DNA from: Nocardia sp. alder85J
GTDB taxonomy: Bacteria; Actinomycetota; Actinomycetes; Mycobacteriales; Mycobacteriaceae
Reading direction: 5' to 3'
Length of the DNA stretch: 61,635 bases
NCBI RefSeq assembly: GCF_020176955.2
Contig: NZ_JAIUCZ020000021.1
Span: 1 to 61,635, forward strand
Shown here in pieces: positions 1 through 9,979 of this stretch. The notes under the pieces are model-generated. The model was not told the origin of the DNA, did not search any database, and saw nothing but the letters and a program-made list of their open reading frames with translations. Numbering within the stretch: the first letter of the stretch is position 1; each line of letters starts with the position of its first letter. Made by a program: the position numbers and the translations under genes.

Positions 1-46
1 CCGCCGGAATCGGCGGGATCGCTTCTCCAGGAAGGAGTTCCGAACC

Positions 47-1780
47 ATGAGCGCACCCACCCTGTCCGGACGCGACGCCTCCGAATCGACCACCGTGATG
101 GCCGGGCTGCTGACCGAGTTGCGGTCGGTCACCGATACCGCGGGGCGGGCCGATCTGTCCCGCCGCCTCACCGCGGCCCGCGAGCGCATCGGGGATGCCC
201 GGCTGCGGATCGTCGTCACCGGCGAATCGCGCAAGGGGCTCAGCTCGGTCGCCGACGCGCTGGTCGCGGCGGATGTCTGCCGGGCGGGCCGGCCCACCCG
301 GGAGCCGACGGTGATCGAGCACGGCGAGCGGGTGACCCGGTCCGCCGGGCCGGACGGCGTGGTCGCCGCGGCCCCGTCCGATCTGCTGGCCGACGGGGTC
401 GTGCTGATCGACACCCCGGGTGTCACCGGATCCGAATCGCGCGGCGCCGCGGCGACCTTGGCGCTGCTGCCGACGGCGGACGCGGTGCTGTTCGTGACCG
501 ATGCCGCGCGCGAGTTCACCGCAGCCGAGATCCGCTACCTGCAACAGATCCGGCAGGTGTGCCCGCTGGTAGCGTGCGTGATCAACAAGATCGACACCTA
601 TCCGCGCTGGGCCGACATCCAGAAGGCGGACCGCAAACACCTCACCGACGCCGGGCTGGATCTGCCGATCCTGCCGGTCTCGGCCCACTTGCACCGCACC
701 GGCGTGCAACTCGACGATCCGGGCCTGATCATCGAGTCCGGCGTCCCACAGCTGACCGGGTTCATCCGGGACCACCTGCTGGCCCGCACCGACGCCGTCG
801 CCCGCGAATCGGTGCTGCACGATGTCCGGGTGGTCTCGGATCAGGTTGCGCTGGTGCTGAATTCGGAACTGGCGAGCATTCAGGACCCGCGGCACGGCGC
901 GGCGGTGCTGGCCGAACTGGAACAGGCCCGCGGGGCGGCCGCCGCCCTGCACGCCCGGACGGCCAACTGGCAGTATGTCCTCGGTGACGGCATCACCGAA
1001 CTCAACGTGGCCGTCGAGCACGATCTGCGCAACCGGTTGCGCGCGCTGATTCGCGAATCGGAGCAGGACATCGCGAAATCCGATCCGGCCCGCCGCTGGG
1101 ACGAGTTCCGCAGTCGGCTCGACGAGCGGATCGAGACCGAGGTCAGCGAGAATTTCGTGCTGGCACAGCGACTTTCGGTCGAGCTGACGGAGAAGGTGGC
1201 CCTGAGGTTCGCGGAGGAGGAGCGGTACGCCGCACCCCGGCTGCGGATCGACGGCACCGCCGGGGTGCTGTCCGGTTACGGCAATCTGGAACCGCTGGAC
1301 AGCTCGAAGAACGGTGTGGCGCAACGGGCGGTCAGCGCCCTGCGCGGCTCCTACAGCGGCGTGCTGATGATCGGCGTGGCGACCACACTGGCCGGGCTGG
1401 CGCTGGTGAACCCGTGGTCGATCGCCGCCGGCGCCCTGCTCGGCGCGCACACCGTCTGGGAGGACCGCAAATCGCTGAAGTCGCGCCGCCGGGCCGAGGC
1501 GAAGATCGCGGTGGCCAGGCTGCTGGACGAGGTGTCGTTCCAGGTGGGGACGCAGTCCAAGCAGCGGTTGCGGGAGGTGCAGCGCACCCTGCGCGACCAC
1601 TTCACCGAGGTGGCCGATCAGCGGTTGCGGTCCGCCGACGAGGCCATCGCCGCCGCCGGCCGCGCGGTCGACCGGCACGACGCCGACCGCCGCGACCGGG
1701 TGGCCACGATCCATTCGGATCTGCAACGGCTGCAAGGCATCCGGTCACGCACCGCCGCACTGTTCGAGGTGGAGGGCTGA
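47..1780 (+). CDS. Dynamin-like GTPase, IniA-type, with altered P-loop
   Basis: A 577-residue dynamin-family large GTPase, expected to bind and remodel the inner face of the membrane, as mycobacterial IniA does. The G3 motif DTPG (near residue 122) and G4 motif NKID (residues 180-183) are intact. The P-loop reads GESRKGLS (residues 59-66), so the invariant Lys after the second Gly is Leu. A long helical region follows, with a hydrophobic stretch near residues 440-470 that could be the membrane paddle or anchor. AAGGAG lies a few bases before the ATG. The next gene starts on its last base (TGATG) and encodes a second, canonical GTPase, so the two probably form a hetero-oligomer like IniA/IniC. 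The family call is firm. Nucleotide binding by this subunit is doubtful. Confidence 0.85.
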   Translation: MSAPTLSGRDASESTTVMAGLLTELRSVTDTAGRADLSRRLTAARERIGDARLRIVVTGESRKGLSSVADALVAADVCRAGRPTREPTVIEHGERVTRSAGPDGVVAAAPSDLLADGVVLIDTPGVTGSESRGAAATLALLPTADAVLFVTDAAREFTAAEIRYLQQIRQVCPLVACVINKIDTYPRWADIQKADRKHLTDAGLDLPILPVSAHLHRTGVQLDDPGLIIESGVPQLTGFIRDHLLARTDAVARESVLHDVRVVSDQVALVLNSELASIQDPRHGAAVLAELEQARGAAAALHARTANWQYVLGDGITELNVAVEHDLRNRLRALIRESEQDIAKSDPARRWDEFRSRLDERIETEVSENFVLAQRLSVELTEKVALRFAEEERYAAPRLRIDGTAGVLSGYGNLEPLDSSKNGVAQRAVSALRGSYSGVLMIGVATTLAGLALVNPWSIAAGALLGAHTVWEDRKSLKSRRRAEAKIAVARLLDEVSFQVGTQSKQRLREVQRTLRDHFTEVADQRLRSADEAIAAAGRAVDRHDADRRDRVATIHSDLQRLQGIRSRTAALFEVEG

Positions 1781-3240
1781 TGTCCGGGCCGGCCGGGGCG
1801 CAGCGGCTGGTGCGGGCCGCGCGCGCGGAGTACGGTCCCGGTGCGCCGGGCGCGACGGAACTGGCCGCCTGTGAGCGCCGGTTGCACGAGCCACTGCGGG
1901 TGGCGCTGGCGGGCACCCTGAAGGCGGGCAAGTCGACCCTGCTGAACGCCCTGGTCGGCGAGGAGATCGCCCCCTCGGACGCCACCGAGTGCACCCGGGT
2001 GGTCACCTGGTACCGGCGGGCCGACGCCCCGCGGGTGGAGGTGGTGGCCGACGAGCGGCGCCCACTTCCGGTGCGCCGCACCGACGGCCGGCTGACGCTG
2101 GATCTGGCCGGCATCGCCACCGATCGGGTGCGGCAGCTGGAGGTGGGCTGGCCGTCGGCCCTGCTCGGCGACTACACCGTCATCGACACCCCGGGCATGT
2201 CGTCGAACACTCCGGGCGTGTCCGAGCGCACCCGGCAGTTGCTGGCTCCCGACGACGGCATCTGTCCCGCCGATGTCGTCGTCTACCTGCTGCACACGGT
2301 GCACGACGACGATGTGGCGCTGCTGCGGCTGCTGCGGGAGCGGATGGCGGCGGGCACCGGTCCGCTGGGCGTGGTGGGCGTGTTGTCGCGCGCCGACGAG
2401 CTCGGCGGTGCGGACGATCCGGCGGATCCGCTGGCCGCCGCCCGCGCGGCGAGCGCCGCACTGGCCGCCGATCCCGCGCTGGCCGCCCTGCACACCCAGT
2501 TCCTGCCGGTCTCCGGTCGCCTGGCGGTGCGCGGACGAACCCTGCGCCAGCGGGAATTCCAAGCGTTGCAAGCATTGTCGGCGGTGCCCCCGGCGGATCT
2601 GGCGGCGGCACTGATTTCCACCGGCCGATTCACCGCACCCGAACGGGCACTGCCGGTCCCGGCGCCGGAGCGGGTCCGGCTGATCGAGGACTTCGGGGTG
2701 TCGGGAATCCGGTTCGCGGTGGCGATGATCCGCGCCGGCGTCGGCGACGCGGCGACCCTGGCGGAAAATCTCGTGCGCGCCGGTGGACTGACCGATCTGC
2801 AACACATCGTGGCGACCCGCTTCGGCGAACGCAACGAGCAGTTGAAAGCCCATGCGGCACTGCGCGGCCTGGACCGCGTCCTGCGCCGGTACCGGCGGCC
2901 CGGCACCGAGCAGCTGGCCCGCGAGGTCACCGCCCGCCTGGCCGACACCCACACCTTCACCGAATTACGCACGCTGGCAACTCTTCCCGGATCCCGGCTG
3001 ACCCCGGCGGACCGGGACCGCGCCGCCGCACTGCTGGGCGACCACGGCATCTCCGCGCCGCGGCGCCTCGGCCTCGCCCCGGACGCACCACCGGCCGAGA
3101 TCCACCGCACGGCGCTACGGGCCCTGCGGTATTGGCGCGACCGCGAAGCCGATCCCCGGCACGATCCGATCACCGCCGCGGCCTGCCGCGCCGCCGCACG
3201 CAGCGCCGAGGGGGTGATCGCGCGAACCCCGGCGCGATGA
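1780..3240 (+). CDS. Dynamin-like GTPase, IniC-type
   Basis: A 486-residue dynamin-like GTPase with a canonical P-loop, GTLKAGKST (residues 45-53), a switch/G3 motif DTPGM near residue 130 and SRAD in the G4 position. The start is the ATG that shares its A with the stop of the upstream GTPase gene. The length matches mycobacterial IniC (about 490 residues). No clear transmembrane segment was seen, so membrane contact would come through the helical domain or the partner. As the only member of the pair with an intact P-loop, it is probably the active GTPase. The C-terminal third is Arg- and Ala-rich and helical. The family is firm; the specific role (membrane repair, stress or drug tolerance) is by analogy. 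Confidence 0.85.
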   Translation: MSGPAGAQRLVRAARAEYGPGAPGATELAACERRLHEPLRVALAGTLKAGKSTLLNALVGEEIAPSDATECTRVVTWYRRADAPRVEVVADERRPLPVRRTDGRLTLDLAGIATDRVRQLEVGWPSALLGDYTVIDTPGMSSNTPGVSERTRQLLAPDDGICPADVVVYLLHTVHDDDVALLRLLRERMAAGTGPLGVVGVLSRADELGGADDPADPLAAARAASAALAADPALAALHTQFLPVSGRLAVRGRTLRQREFQALQALSAVPPADLAAALISTGRFTAPERALPVPAPERVRLIEDFGVSGIRFAVAMIRAGVGDAATLAENLVRAGGLTDLQHIVATRFGERNEQLKAHAALRGLDRVLRRYRRPGTEQLAREVTARLADTHTFTELRTLATLPGSRLTPADRDRAAALLGDHGISAPRRLGLAPDAPPAEIHRTALRALRYWRDREADPRHDPITAAACRAAARSAEGVIARTPAR

Positions 3241-3278
3241 GCCACGCAGCGCCGCAACGGCATCGGCCGGACACGGGC

Positions 3279-3284
3279 TAGGAT
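3279..3284 (+). promoter_or_regulatory. Possible -10 box of a near-leaderless transcript
   Basis: TAGGAT fits the actinobacterial TAnnnT -10 consensus and ends 10 bases before the ATG of the alpha/beta hydrolase. No purine-rich ribosome binding site lies between, so a leaderless or nearly leaderless mRNA is plausible. Confidence 0.35.
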
Positions 3285-3294
3285 TCGATACATC

Positions 3295-4050
3295 ATGGGC
3301 ACCTACCGCTTCACCACGGACGACGGCGTCGAACTGGCCTGGCACGAAATCGGATCCGGCCGGCCGCTGATCCTGCTGCCGGGCTTCGGTGGCAGCAGCG
3401 TGCGCCTGCTCGAATACGGCCCGGCCGCGACGCTGGCCGCGCGGGGACATCGGGTGATCCTCCCGGACTTCCGCGGCAGTGGCGACAGTGCGGCGGTGCA
3501 CGATTCCGCCGGATATCCTCCGGATGCGCTGGCCGACGACCAGTTCGCCCTGCTCGGACATCTCGGCCTCGGTGACGGCGACTACGACCTGGGCGGATAT
3601 TCGCTCGGGGCCCGGATCGCGATCCGGATGCTGGCACGCGGAGCCACGCCACGCCGTGCGATCGCGGCCGGACAGGGGCTGGCCAAGGTGAGCGGCCCCC
3701 AGGGCGGCGGCGCGAATCAGCGCGTGCTCACCGCACTCGTCGCCGGAACCGCATTCGAACCGGATTCACCCGATGCCCGCACCGCCCGCATGATCACGAT
3801 GGGCGGGGCGGATCCGCGCGCGCTGCTGGGCGTGTTGGGATCGCTGGTTCCCACCCCCGAAGCGGCCCTGGGGCAGATCACGGTCCCGGTACTCGTCGCG
3901 ATCGGCGACCGGGACGAACGTGCCGACGCCGACGAATTGGCGGCGCTGCTGCCGAACGCCACCTTCGTCCGGGTACCGGGTGACCACGGCAGCGCCTTCG
4001 TCGCACCCGAACTCGCCACCGCGATCATCGAATTCCTGGCCGAGCCCTGA
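3295..4050 (+). CDS. Alpha/beta-fold hydrolase
   Basis: A 251-residue alpha/beta hydrolase with the usual order of motifs: an oxyanion-hole region LLPGFGGSS (around residues 27-35), the nucleophile elbow GYSLGA with Ser103, a late acid in GDRDE, and the catalytic His in GDHGSAF near the C-terminus. No lid insertion or signal peptide is evident, so it is a compact cytoplasmic esterase or lactonase-like enzyme. The substrate cannot be read from sequence. It stands alone: the GTPase pair ends 54 bases upstream and the next gene begins 266 bases downstream. Confidence 0.85.
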   Translation: MGTYRFTTDDGVELAWHEIGSGRPLILLPGFGGSSVRLLEYGPAATLAARGHRVILPDFRGSGDSAAVHDSAGYPPDALADDQFALLGHLGLGDGDYDLGGYSLGARIAIRMLARGATPRRAIAAGQGLAKVSGPQGGGANQRVLTALVAGTAFEPDSPDARTARMITMGGADPRALLGVLGSLVPTPEAALGQITVPVLVAIGDRDERADADELAALLPNATFVRVPGDHGSAFVAPELATAIIEFLAEP

Positions 4051-4316
4051 TCTTTCGTTGACCGGCGGCCGGATCGATGGCGCCGGTGCGGCATCGAGCG
4101 GCGGACCGTGAACGGCATGGGCCGATCCGCGACGCCGCGATTTTGCCAACCGCATAGTTGGGATTCGACCAGCCGCCGAGCGGCTGCCGTTGACTTCACG
4201 ACCGTCCGGTGATTCGATGTCAACCGTCTGTTTGGTTATTAGCGGCGGATGGACAACGTAGACGGCATCGTGGCCACCGGAGCCGGGCGGCTGCGGCACT
4301 CACGAAGGACGTGCCG

Positions 4317-5453
4317 ATGAGCAAGAATACGACCGTGCCCGCGTGGCTGCGCGAGCGGGCGAATACCGATCCGGACCGGGATTTCGTTGCCTGCGGAGGG
4401 GATTGGCTCTCCGCCGGGCATGTGCGGAGGCGGGCCCGCAGCCTCGCGACCGGGTTGTATCGGTCCGGGGTCCGGCCGGGGGACCGGATCGCCTCGATCA
4501 TGACCAACCGCCCCGAGACCTTCGACCTGTTCTTCGCGTGCGCGGAACTCGGCGCCGTGCACGTGCCGCTCAACGTGTATCTCAAGGGCGAATTCCTCCG
4601 CTACCAGCTCGTGGACGCCGCACCGTCGACGGTGGTCGCGGATGCGGCGGCGGTGACAGCGATCCGCGAGTTGGCGAGGGCACCGGAACTGTCGGGCGCA
4701 CAACTGGTGACGCTCGACGACCCCGTTCCCGGGGCCACCGGATTCGAGGACCTCGTGATCGAGGCCGAACAGCTGTGGCCCGAGCCCACGCCCGAGGATC
4801 TGGCCTGCATCCTGTACACGTCGGGCACCACCGGAGCGCCCAAGGGCTGCATGGTCGACGCCGGATATCTGGTGAACATGTCGCGCGCCCATCTGCTGTA
4901 CGGCTGGTTCGAGAGCACCGACACCTCCCTGTGCCCGCTGCCGCTCTACCACGGGTTCGCTATCAGCGCGCTGATGGACGCGCTGGTGGCCGGGTGCCGG
5001 GTCGGCTTCGACCCGGTGTTCAGCGCCTCCGGCCTGTTCGACCGGGCCCGTGCCCTCGGCGCGACCCAGATCTTCGGGGTCGGCGCGATGGCGACGGCGA
5101 CCCTCGGCACCCCGGTGCGCGCCGACGACACCCACCACACCGTCGAACGGGCGGTGTTCATTCCGGCCGCACCCCAGGTGCAGCAGGAATTCGAGGACCG
5201 TTTCGGCTGCCGGGTGCTGTGCGAGGGCTACGGCCAGACCGAGGTCGTTCCGGCCACGATGGGCGCCTGGTCCCGCGACCGGCTGAAACCCAGTGCGGGC
5301 AGGGCGGTTCCGTGGCTCGACGTCCGCATCGTCGACGCCACCGACCGGTTGCTGCCGCCCGGCGAGAGCGGTGAGATCGTGGTGCGCCCGCTCGAACCGC
5401 ACTCGCGGCGTCGGACCTCTACGGGCTGGGCGCGACATTGTTCACCGCATTGA
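4317..5453 (+). pseudogene. AMP-forming acyl-CoA ligase, 3' end deleted
   Basis: The N-terminal about 360 residues belong to the ANL superfamily (acyl-CoA synthetase): A3 motif YTSGTTGAPKG (from residue 167), A5 motif GYGQTE, and the region up to GEIVVRPLEPH. Homology stops there. The next 16 residues are an out-of-frame reading of a kinase gene and end at a TGA. The A7 GD motif, the hinge and the whole C-terminal lid with the adenylating Lys are missing; family members are about 500 residues and this is 378. Adenylation should therefore be lost. The ATG follows GAAGGAC. I call it a pseudogene made by a deletion that fused it to the kinase gene downstream; a chimeric assembly is the alternative. 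Confidence 0.8.
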
Positions 5454-8227
5454 CCGGCCATGCGGCCTTCGCGCGGAGGGAGGGCGAATCCCTGGTCACG
5501 CAGTTCGTCCGGATCGGCGCCGAACCGGTGCCGGACCTGCGGGCCGACGGCGTCCCGGACACGTTGTGCGCCGCGATCGAGGCCGCGATGGAACAGCAAC
5601 CCGCGGACCGGCCCGCCTCCGCGCGCACCTTCGCCGCGCGGTTACGCAACATCCAGTTCGCCTCCGGCCTGCCGGTGGACGCCCTGGTGTCGGATCTGCC
5701 GGCGGAACCCGCCGCCGCGCGCGCCGCCGGTACGACGGCGAAACGTTCCCGCGGGCATCGCGCCCTGGTCGCGACGCCCGCGACCCGGTTCCGGCCACCG
5801 ACCTCGTCGCACCGCCTGGTACACCGTCCCCGGCTGCTGGAGACCCTGCGCGAGGGCCGGTCCCGCCGGTTGGTGCTGATCCACGCGCCACCCGGCTACG
5901 GCAAGAGCACGCTCGCCGCCCAGTGGGCCGCCGAACTGGCCGCCGAGGACATCCAGGTCGCCTGGCTGAGCCTGGTGCCCGACGACAACAACCTCACCTG
6001 GTACCTCACCCGCCTGGTCGAGGCGGTCCGCCGGATCCAGCCGCGGCTGGCGGGTGAACTCGCGCAGATCCTCGAGGACGGTTCCTGCGACGCGGCCCGC
6101 TACGTACTGACCACGCTCATCGACGAGATCCACGCCGGAGACCGGACCGTCGCGGTGGTCATCGACGACTGGCATCGCATCCACAGCCGCGAGGTCCGCG
6201 AGGCCATGCGCTTCCTGCTCGACAACGCCTGTCACCACCTCCGTCTCGTCGTCACCAGCCGCACCTCCACCGGACTGCCGCTGGCCGGCCTGCGCGTTCG
6301 CGACGAACTCGTCGAAATCGATGAAACCGCACTGCGATTCGACAATGTCGAGGCCGAGCGACTACTGCTCGACATCGGCGGGCTCGCACTCGATCACACC
6401 GATATCGACCACCTCCGCGACACCGCCGAAGGCTGGGTCGCGGCCCTGCAACTGGCTTCGCTGTCCGTGCGTGGCAAGACCGACCTCGCCGAGCACATCG
6501 ATCGCATCTCCGGACACCACCACGCCATCGGCGACTATCTGATGGAGAACGTCGCCGACGACCTCGACCCGGAACTGCTCGACTTCCTCATGCGCACCGC
6601 CGTCACCGACACCACCTGCGCGGGCCTCGCCGGCGCACTGACCGGCCGTCGCGACGCCCAGGACCTGCTCGAGGACATCCGCCGCCGCGACCTGTTCCTC
6701 CGCAGCACCGACGACGATCTGCGCTGGTTCCGCTACCACAGCCTGTTCGCCGACTTCCTCCGCCACCGCCTGACCCGCGCCCGGCCCGGCCTCACCACCG
6801 AATTGCACGCCACCGCCGCGACCTGGTACGCCGAGCACGACATGCTCACCGAAGCCGTCGACCACGCCCTCGCCGCCGGCGATCCCGAACGGGCACTGCA
6901 TCTCATCGTCGATCACGCGGATACCTACCTGGCCGACTGCCGGATGGCGTCCTTCCTGGCTCTGGCCGCGAAACTGCCACCGGCACTGGCTGATTCGGAT
7001 CCGCAGCTGCAATTGAGCATGGCCTGGGCACAGCTGCCGACGTTGGGTACCGAGGCGGTCACGGCCGCGTGCCGGCGGATCGACGCGGTACTGGCCGCTC
7101 GCCCGCCGGACGACACCACCGCGAACATCGGATTCGAGACCGAGTTCGTGCGGGTCGGCCTGGAGACCTTGTCCGACCGCGCCGCCGACCCGTCGCCCGC
7201 GGCGCTGGCCTGGTTGCGGCAGCCGACCCGCCCGTTCGTCGCCGCCGTCGGGGCCGCCGCGGCGGGGATGTCGGCCCTGTACCGGTTCGATTTCGCGGAG
7301 GCCGGGCGGTGGCGCGACTGGGGGGCGCCGTATCGCGCCTCCGGCAGCCAGTTCCACATCGTATGCCTCGACATCATCGCCGCGATGGCCGCTTTCGAAC
7401 AGCTCGACGTCGAAGCGGCCGAGACGATCCTGCGCGGCGCCCTGGACCTGGCGCTCGAATCCGGGTTCCGGCCACATGCCACGAGATTCGTCGTATCCGT
7501 GAAGCTCGCCGAATTGCTGTACCACACAGGGCAATTCGCAGAAGCCGACGAACTCCTGCCGAACTGCCCGGACATCGACACGGCGATCGTGGAGGACCTG
7601 ATGGCCGCCTACGGCACCGCCGCCCGGCTGGCCGCCGTGCACGGTGACCGCTCCGCCGCCGAGCAGTTGCTCAATCAGGGACACCGTGTCGCACACGAAC
7701 ATTCGATGCCGCGCCTGTCCGCGCGCATGCTCGACGAACGCATCCGGCTCGGCCTGCCGATCACCCACGACGAGCAGCACCGGCTCGGACAGCTGGACCC
7801 CTACCACCGCCGGCCGGACCACATCACCGCCAACGCCACGGAACTCGCGCAGGATTCGGCCATCCGCACGCTGCTCGCGGAACGTACTCCCGCCGCCACC
7901 GCGCGAGCCATCGAACGCGCCGCGCGGATGTACGAGGAGATCGGCCGGCAACAACGCCCGCGCGCCCTGCTCCAGGCGCAATTACTGTACGGCTGCTGCC
8001 TGATCTCCGGCGGCCGCACCGCGGAGGCGATCGAGCAGATGGTCCCCGCCCTGTGCCGTTGCGCCGAACTCGGCCTGGCCCGCTTCGCCATCGACAGCAG
8101 CGGCCCCGCGATCGCGCCGGTCCTCGAAACCCTGCACGGCGCCCCGGAAGGGCCGGGCATCCCGCCCCGCCGCTTCCTGCGCCGCCTGCTCAACAACCTC
8201 GAATCCACCGAGAAGGCGCTGCGGTAG
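5402..8227 (+). pseudogene. pknK: PknK-like Ser/Thr kinase/MalT-type ATPase, 5' end missing
   Basis: The reading frame enters in kinase subdomain IX (SDLYGLGATLFTALTGH). It carries only the last about 80 residues of the kinase domain, then a MalT/AfsR-like STAND ATPase with Walker A in APPGYGKST, a Walker B-like VVIDDWH and TPR-like helices to the end. The kinase N-lobe, catalytic loop and DFG are absent. The missing part is about 200 residues, which with the roughly 930 present gives the about 1,110 of mycobacterial PknK. In this frame the sequence is open only from 5375, and the first start codon is a TTG at 5438 with no ribosome binding site. The back part may still be made as a free ATPase, but this is not a normal gene. 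No LuxR-type helix-turn-helix is seen at the C-terminus. Confidence 0.8.
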
Positions 8228-8586
8228 TACGGTTTTCGCTACCGGAGGTCACCCCGGTGGTTGACAGAAGCGGCGCAGCGCTGCGAGATCGTGGCCTGCA
8301 TGAGGCGGCGGCTCGGCGCGGCAGCGGGCCCGCGGCACTCGAACCAGCGTGATCGGACGTGTCGCGGCGTATCGTCTGTGCAGCTCAGGGGCCCGGAGGC
8401 GACCTCGCACCCGGCCGGGGCCGGTCGAGTCGGATCTACGCTGTGGTCCCTCGGGCGAGCACGTCGAGACGACCACCCAGGTCTGTCCGATCTTGGACTG
8501 TCACTCGGACGGGCCCCGGAGCGGGGCACAGCAGACGTGGCTGGCGAGGATTCCCCTCGCCTGGCGCTCGTCGATGTTTCCGTGGG
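8228..8586. other. Non-coding gap, nothing recognised
   Basis: This 359-base stretch lies between the 3' end of the PknK-like gene and the 3' end of the DinB-like gene, which converge on it. Short open frames on both strands show no recognisable motif. No strong hairpin with a T tract was found. Confidence 0.5.
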
Positions 8587-9084
8587 TCAGACGGCGGCCG
8601 CCTCGGGCAGTAGGGCGAGCAGTTGCCGGGTGTGGCTGGGGATTTCGATGTCGGCCAGGCCCTCGAACAGCCCGCGCAGCGGCACGACCGCATCGGTGAG
8701 CAGGGTGCCCGCGGAGAGCCCGAGGAGCGGGACGGGGCTGTCGAGTTCGGGATCGGACAGGGCGGGTCCGGCGAAGCCGCAGAGGATCTCGGCCTGACGG
8801 CGCAGGCGCTCACGCAGGCCGGAGAACCCGCCCGCCCACTCGGCCACGCGGTCGATGGTCCAGGTGTCGAGGGCGTGGCGGTTGTCGTAGGTGGTGTGTT
8901 CGCCCGCCGCGACCGCCGCCACCGCGGCGATGGTGCCCGCGGTGATGAGACAGACGTGCGCCAGGATCCGATCGGCATTCCATTCACCCGGCGGGGGCGT
9001 CCGGAGGTGGGTCGAATCGGCCACGGCGACAGCGGCTTCCAGGAGCGAGTCGTAGGCTTCGCGCAATGCGGTGGTGTCCAACAT
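8587..9084 (-). CDS. DinB-like / maleylpyruvate isomerase N-terminal domain protein
   Basis: A 165-residue all-helical protein of the DinB/MDMPI-N superfamily, whose members bind a metal in a four-helix bundle and often use mycothiol. The pattern WNADRILAHVCLI (around residue 40), with a His in helix 2, fits the metal-binding bundle. Whether the full His triad is present is unclear. The ATG overlaps the TGA of the ArsR-SRPBCC gene by one base, so the two are translationally coupled and probably under the same operator. The reaction is unknown; a thiol-dependent detoxification role is the likeliest guess. Confidence 0.65.
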   Translation of the reverse strand: MLDTTALREAYDSLLEAAVAVADSTHLRTPPPGEWNADRILAHVCLITAGTIAAVAAVAAGEHTTYDNRHALDTWTIDRVAEWAGGFSGLRERLRRQAEILCGFAGPALSDPELDSPVPLLGLSAGTLLTDAVVPLRGLFEGLADIEIPSHTRQLLALLPEAAAV

Positions 9085-9860
9085 CAGGCGTGCGCCGCCG
9101 AGTCCATTTCCCACGGGGCCTGGGGGAGGACCTCGCCGGTTTCCAGCAGAGACTTGAGGTTGGCGACCACCGCTGGCCAGCCGCGCGAAATGCCTTGCAG
9201 CATTTGATCGTTCGGCAGATTCTCGTGGGTGACGGTGAGCCGGACGATGTCCCGGTAGGACTCGACCAGGAAGGTGACCACGGACGGCGAGCGGTCCTCC
9301 TCGGGGGAATCCTCGAAGGTGAGGACCAGCTTCGTCGGCGGTTCGGACTCGAGCACCGTGCCGACGACGTCGATCGTGCCGGAGCCGTCGGCGCGGCGGT
9401 GCTCCCAGGGCGAACCGGGCTGCCAGTCGGACACATTCTCGTGGAACCAGTACTGGGCGGTCAGGTCGGCGTCGGTCAGCGCCTTCCACACCTGCTCGGC
9501 GCCGGCGTGAATATAGGTGACGTAGACGTAGCTCGGCACCGTGGCGGTCATGGCGTACTCCTCTGCTTGGTTCTTGATGGCGCGCAGAACATCCAGCCGG
9601 GGGCGGTCGAACACGGAGATCCAGCGCTGTTCGATGTCGTGAATCGGTGTCGGATTGATGTAGTGCACCCGCTCGCGCCCGCGCCGCAGCACGGTCACCA
9701 GCCCGGCCCGCTCGAGAATGTCGAGATGCTGGGTCAACGACTGCCGGGCCATGTCGACCCGCTCGCACAGCTCCCGCAGCGTCTGGCCGTTGTGCTCCCG
9801 CAGCCGGTCCAGCACCAGTCGGCGGGTGCCGTCTGCCAGCGCCTTGAAAACCGCGTCCAT
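9084..9860 (-). CDS. ArsR-type HTH fused to an SRPBCC (AHSA1-like) domain
   Basis: A 258-residue two-domain protein. Residues 1-95 form a winged helix of the ArsR family (LADGTRRLVLDRL, then the recognition helix in MARQSLTQHLDIL). It lacks the ELCVCD metal site of ArsR and SmtB, so it is not a metal sensor. From about residue 105 an SRPBCC/AHSA1 domain follows (VYVTYIHAGAEQVWKALTD), a ligand-binding cavity fold, suggesting a small-molecule sensor. I chose the ATG at 9860 over an in-frame ATG at 9908, because a perfect inverted repeat, the expected operator, lies at 9888-9909 and would otherwise be coding. The downstream DinB-like gene overlaps by one base. Confidence 0.8.
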   Translation of the reverse strand: MDAVFKALADGTRRLVLDRLREHNGQTLRELCERVDMARQSLTQHLDILERAGLVTVLRRGRERVHYINPTPIHDIEQRWISVFDRPRLDVLRAIKNQAEEYAMTATVPSYVYVTYIHAGAEQVWKALTDADLTAQYWFHENVSDWQPGSPWEHRRADGSGTIDVVGTVLESEPPTKLVLTFEDSPEEDRSPSVVTFLVESYRDIVRLTVTHENLPNDQMLQGISRGWPAVVANLKSLLETGEVLPQAPWEMDSAAHA

Positions 9861-9887
9861 CTCGGGTTCGGATTGCACGCCGGAAAT

Positions 9888-9909
9888 TATGCAGGCATTT
9901 ACCTGCATA
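9888..9909. promoter_or_regulatory. Inverted-repeat operator of the ArsR-type regulator
   Basis: Perfect 8-bp arms TATGCAGG (9888-9895) and CCTGCATA (9902-9909) are separated by 6 bases. The site lies 28-49 bases upstream of the chosen start of the ArsR-SRPBCC gene, the usual place for an autoregulatory operator. Binding by that protein is inferred. Confidence 0.65.
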
Positions 9910-9979
9910 TGTCAACACGCAACGCCGCCGACCGGCGTATCGGCACGGCATGGCATGACGCTGCGCGACGAGCACCGGG

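Noticed and set aside
1414..3302. Long open frames in other frames and on the minus strand over the second GTPase gene
   Set aside because: They are Arg/Pro/Gly-rich shadows caused by high third-position G+C; only the frame with P-loop and DTPG motifs is real.
4190..4225. GTTGAC/GTCAAC inverted repeat before the acyl-CoA ligase
   Set aside because: Arms of 6 bp with a 24-bp spacer are too weak to call; TTGACT there may be a -35 box but no matching -10 was found.
9084..9860. ArsR-type regulator as a metal sensor
   Set aside because: The recognition region lacks the Cys-x-Cys metal site, and the SRPBCC domain points to an organic ligand.
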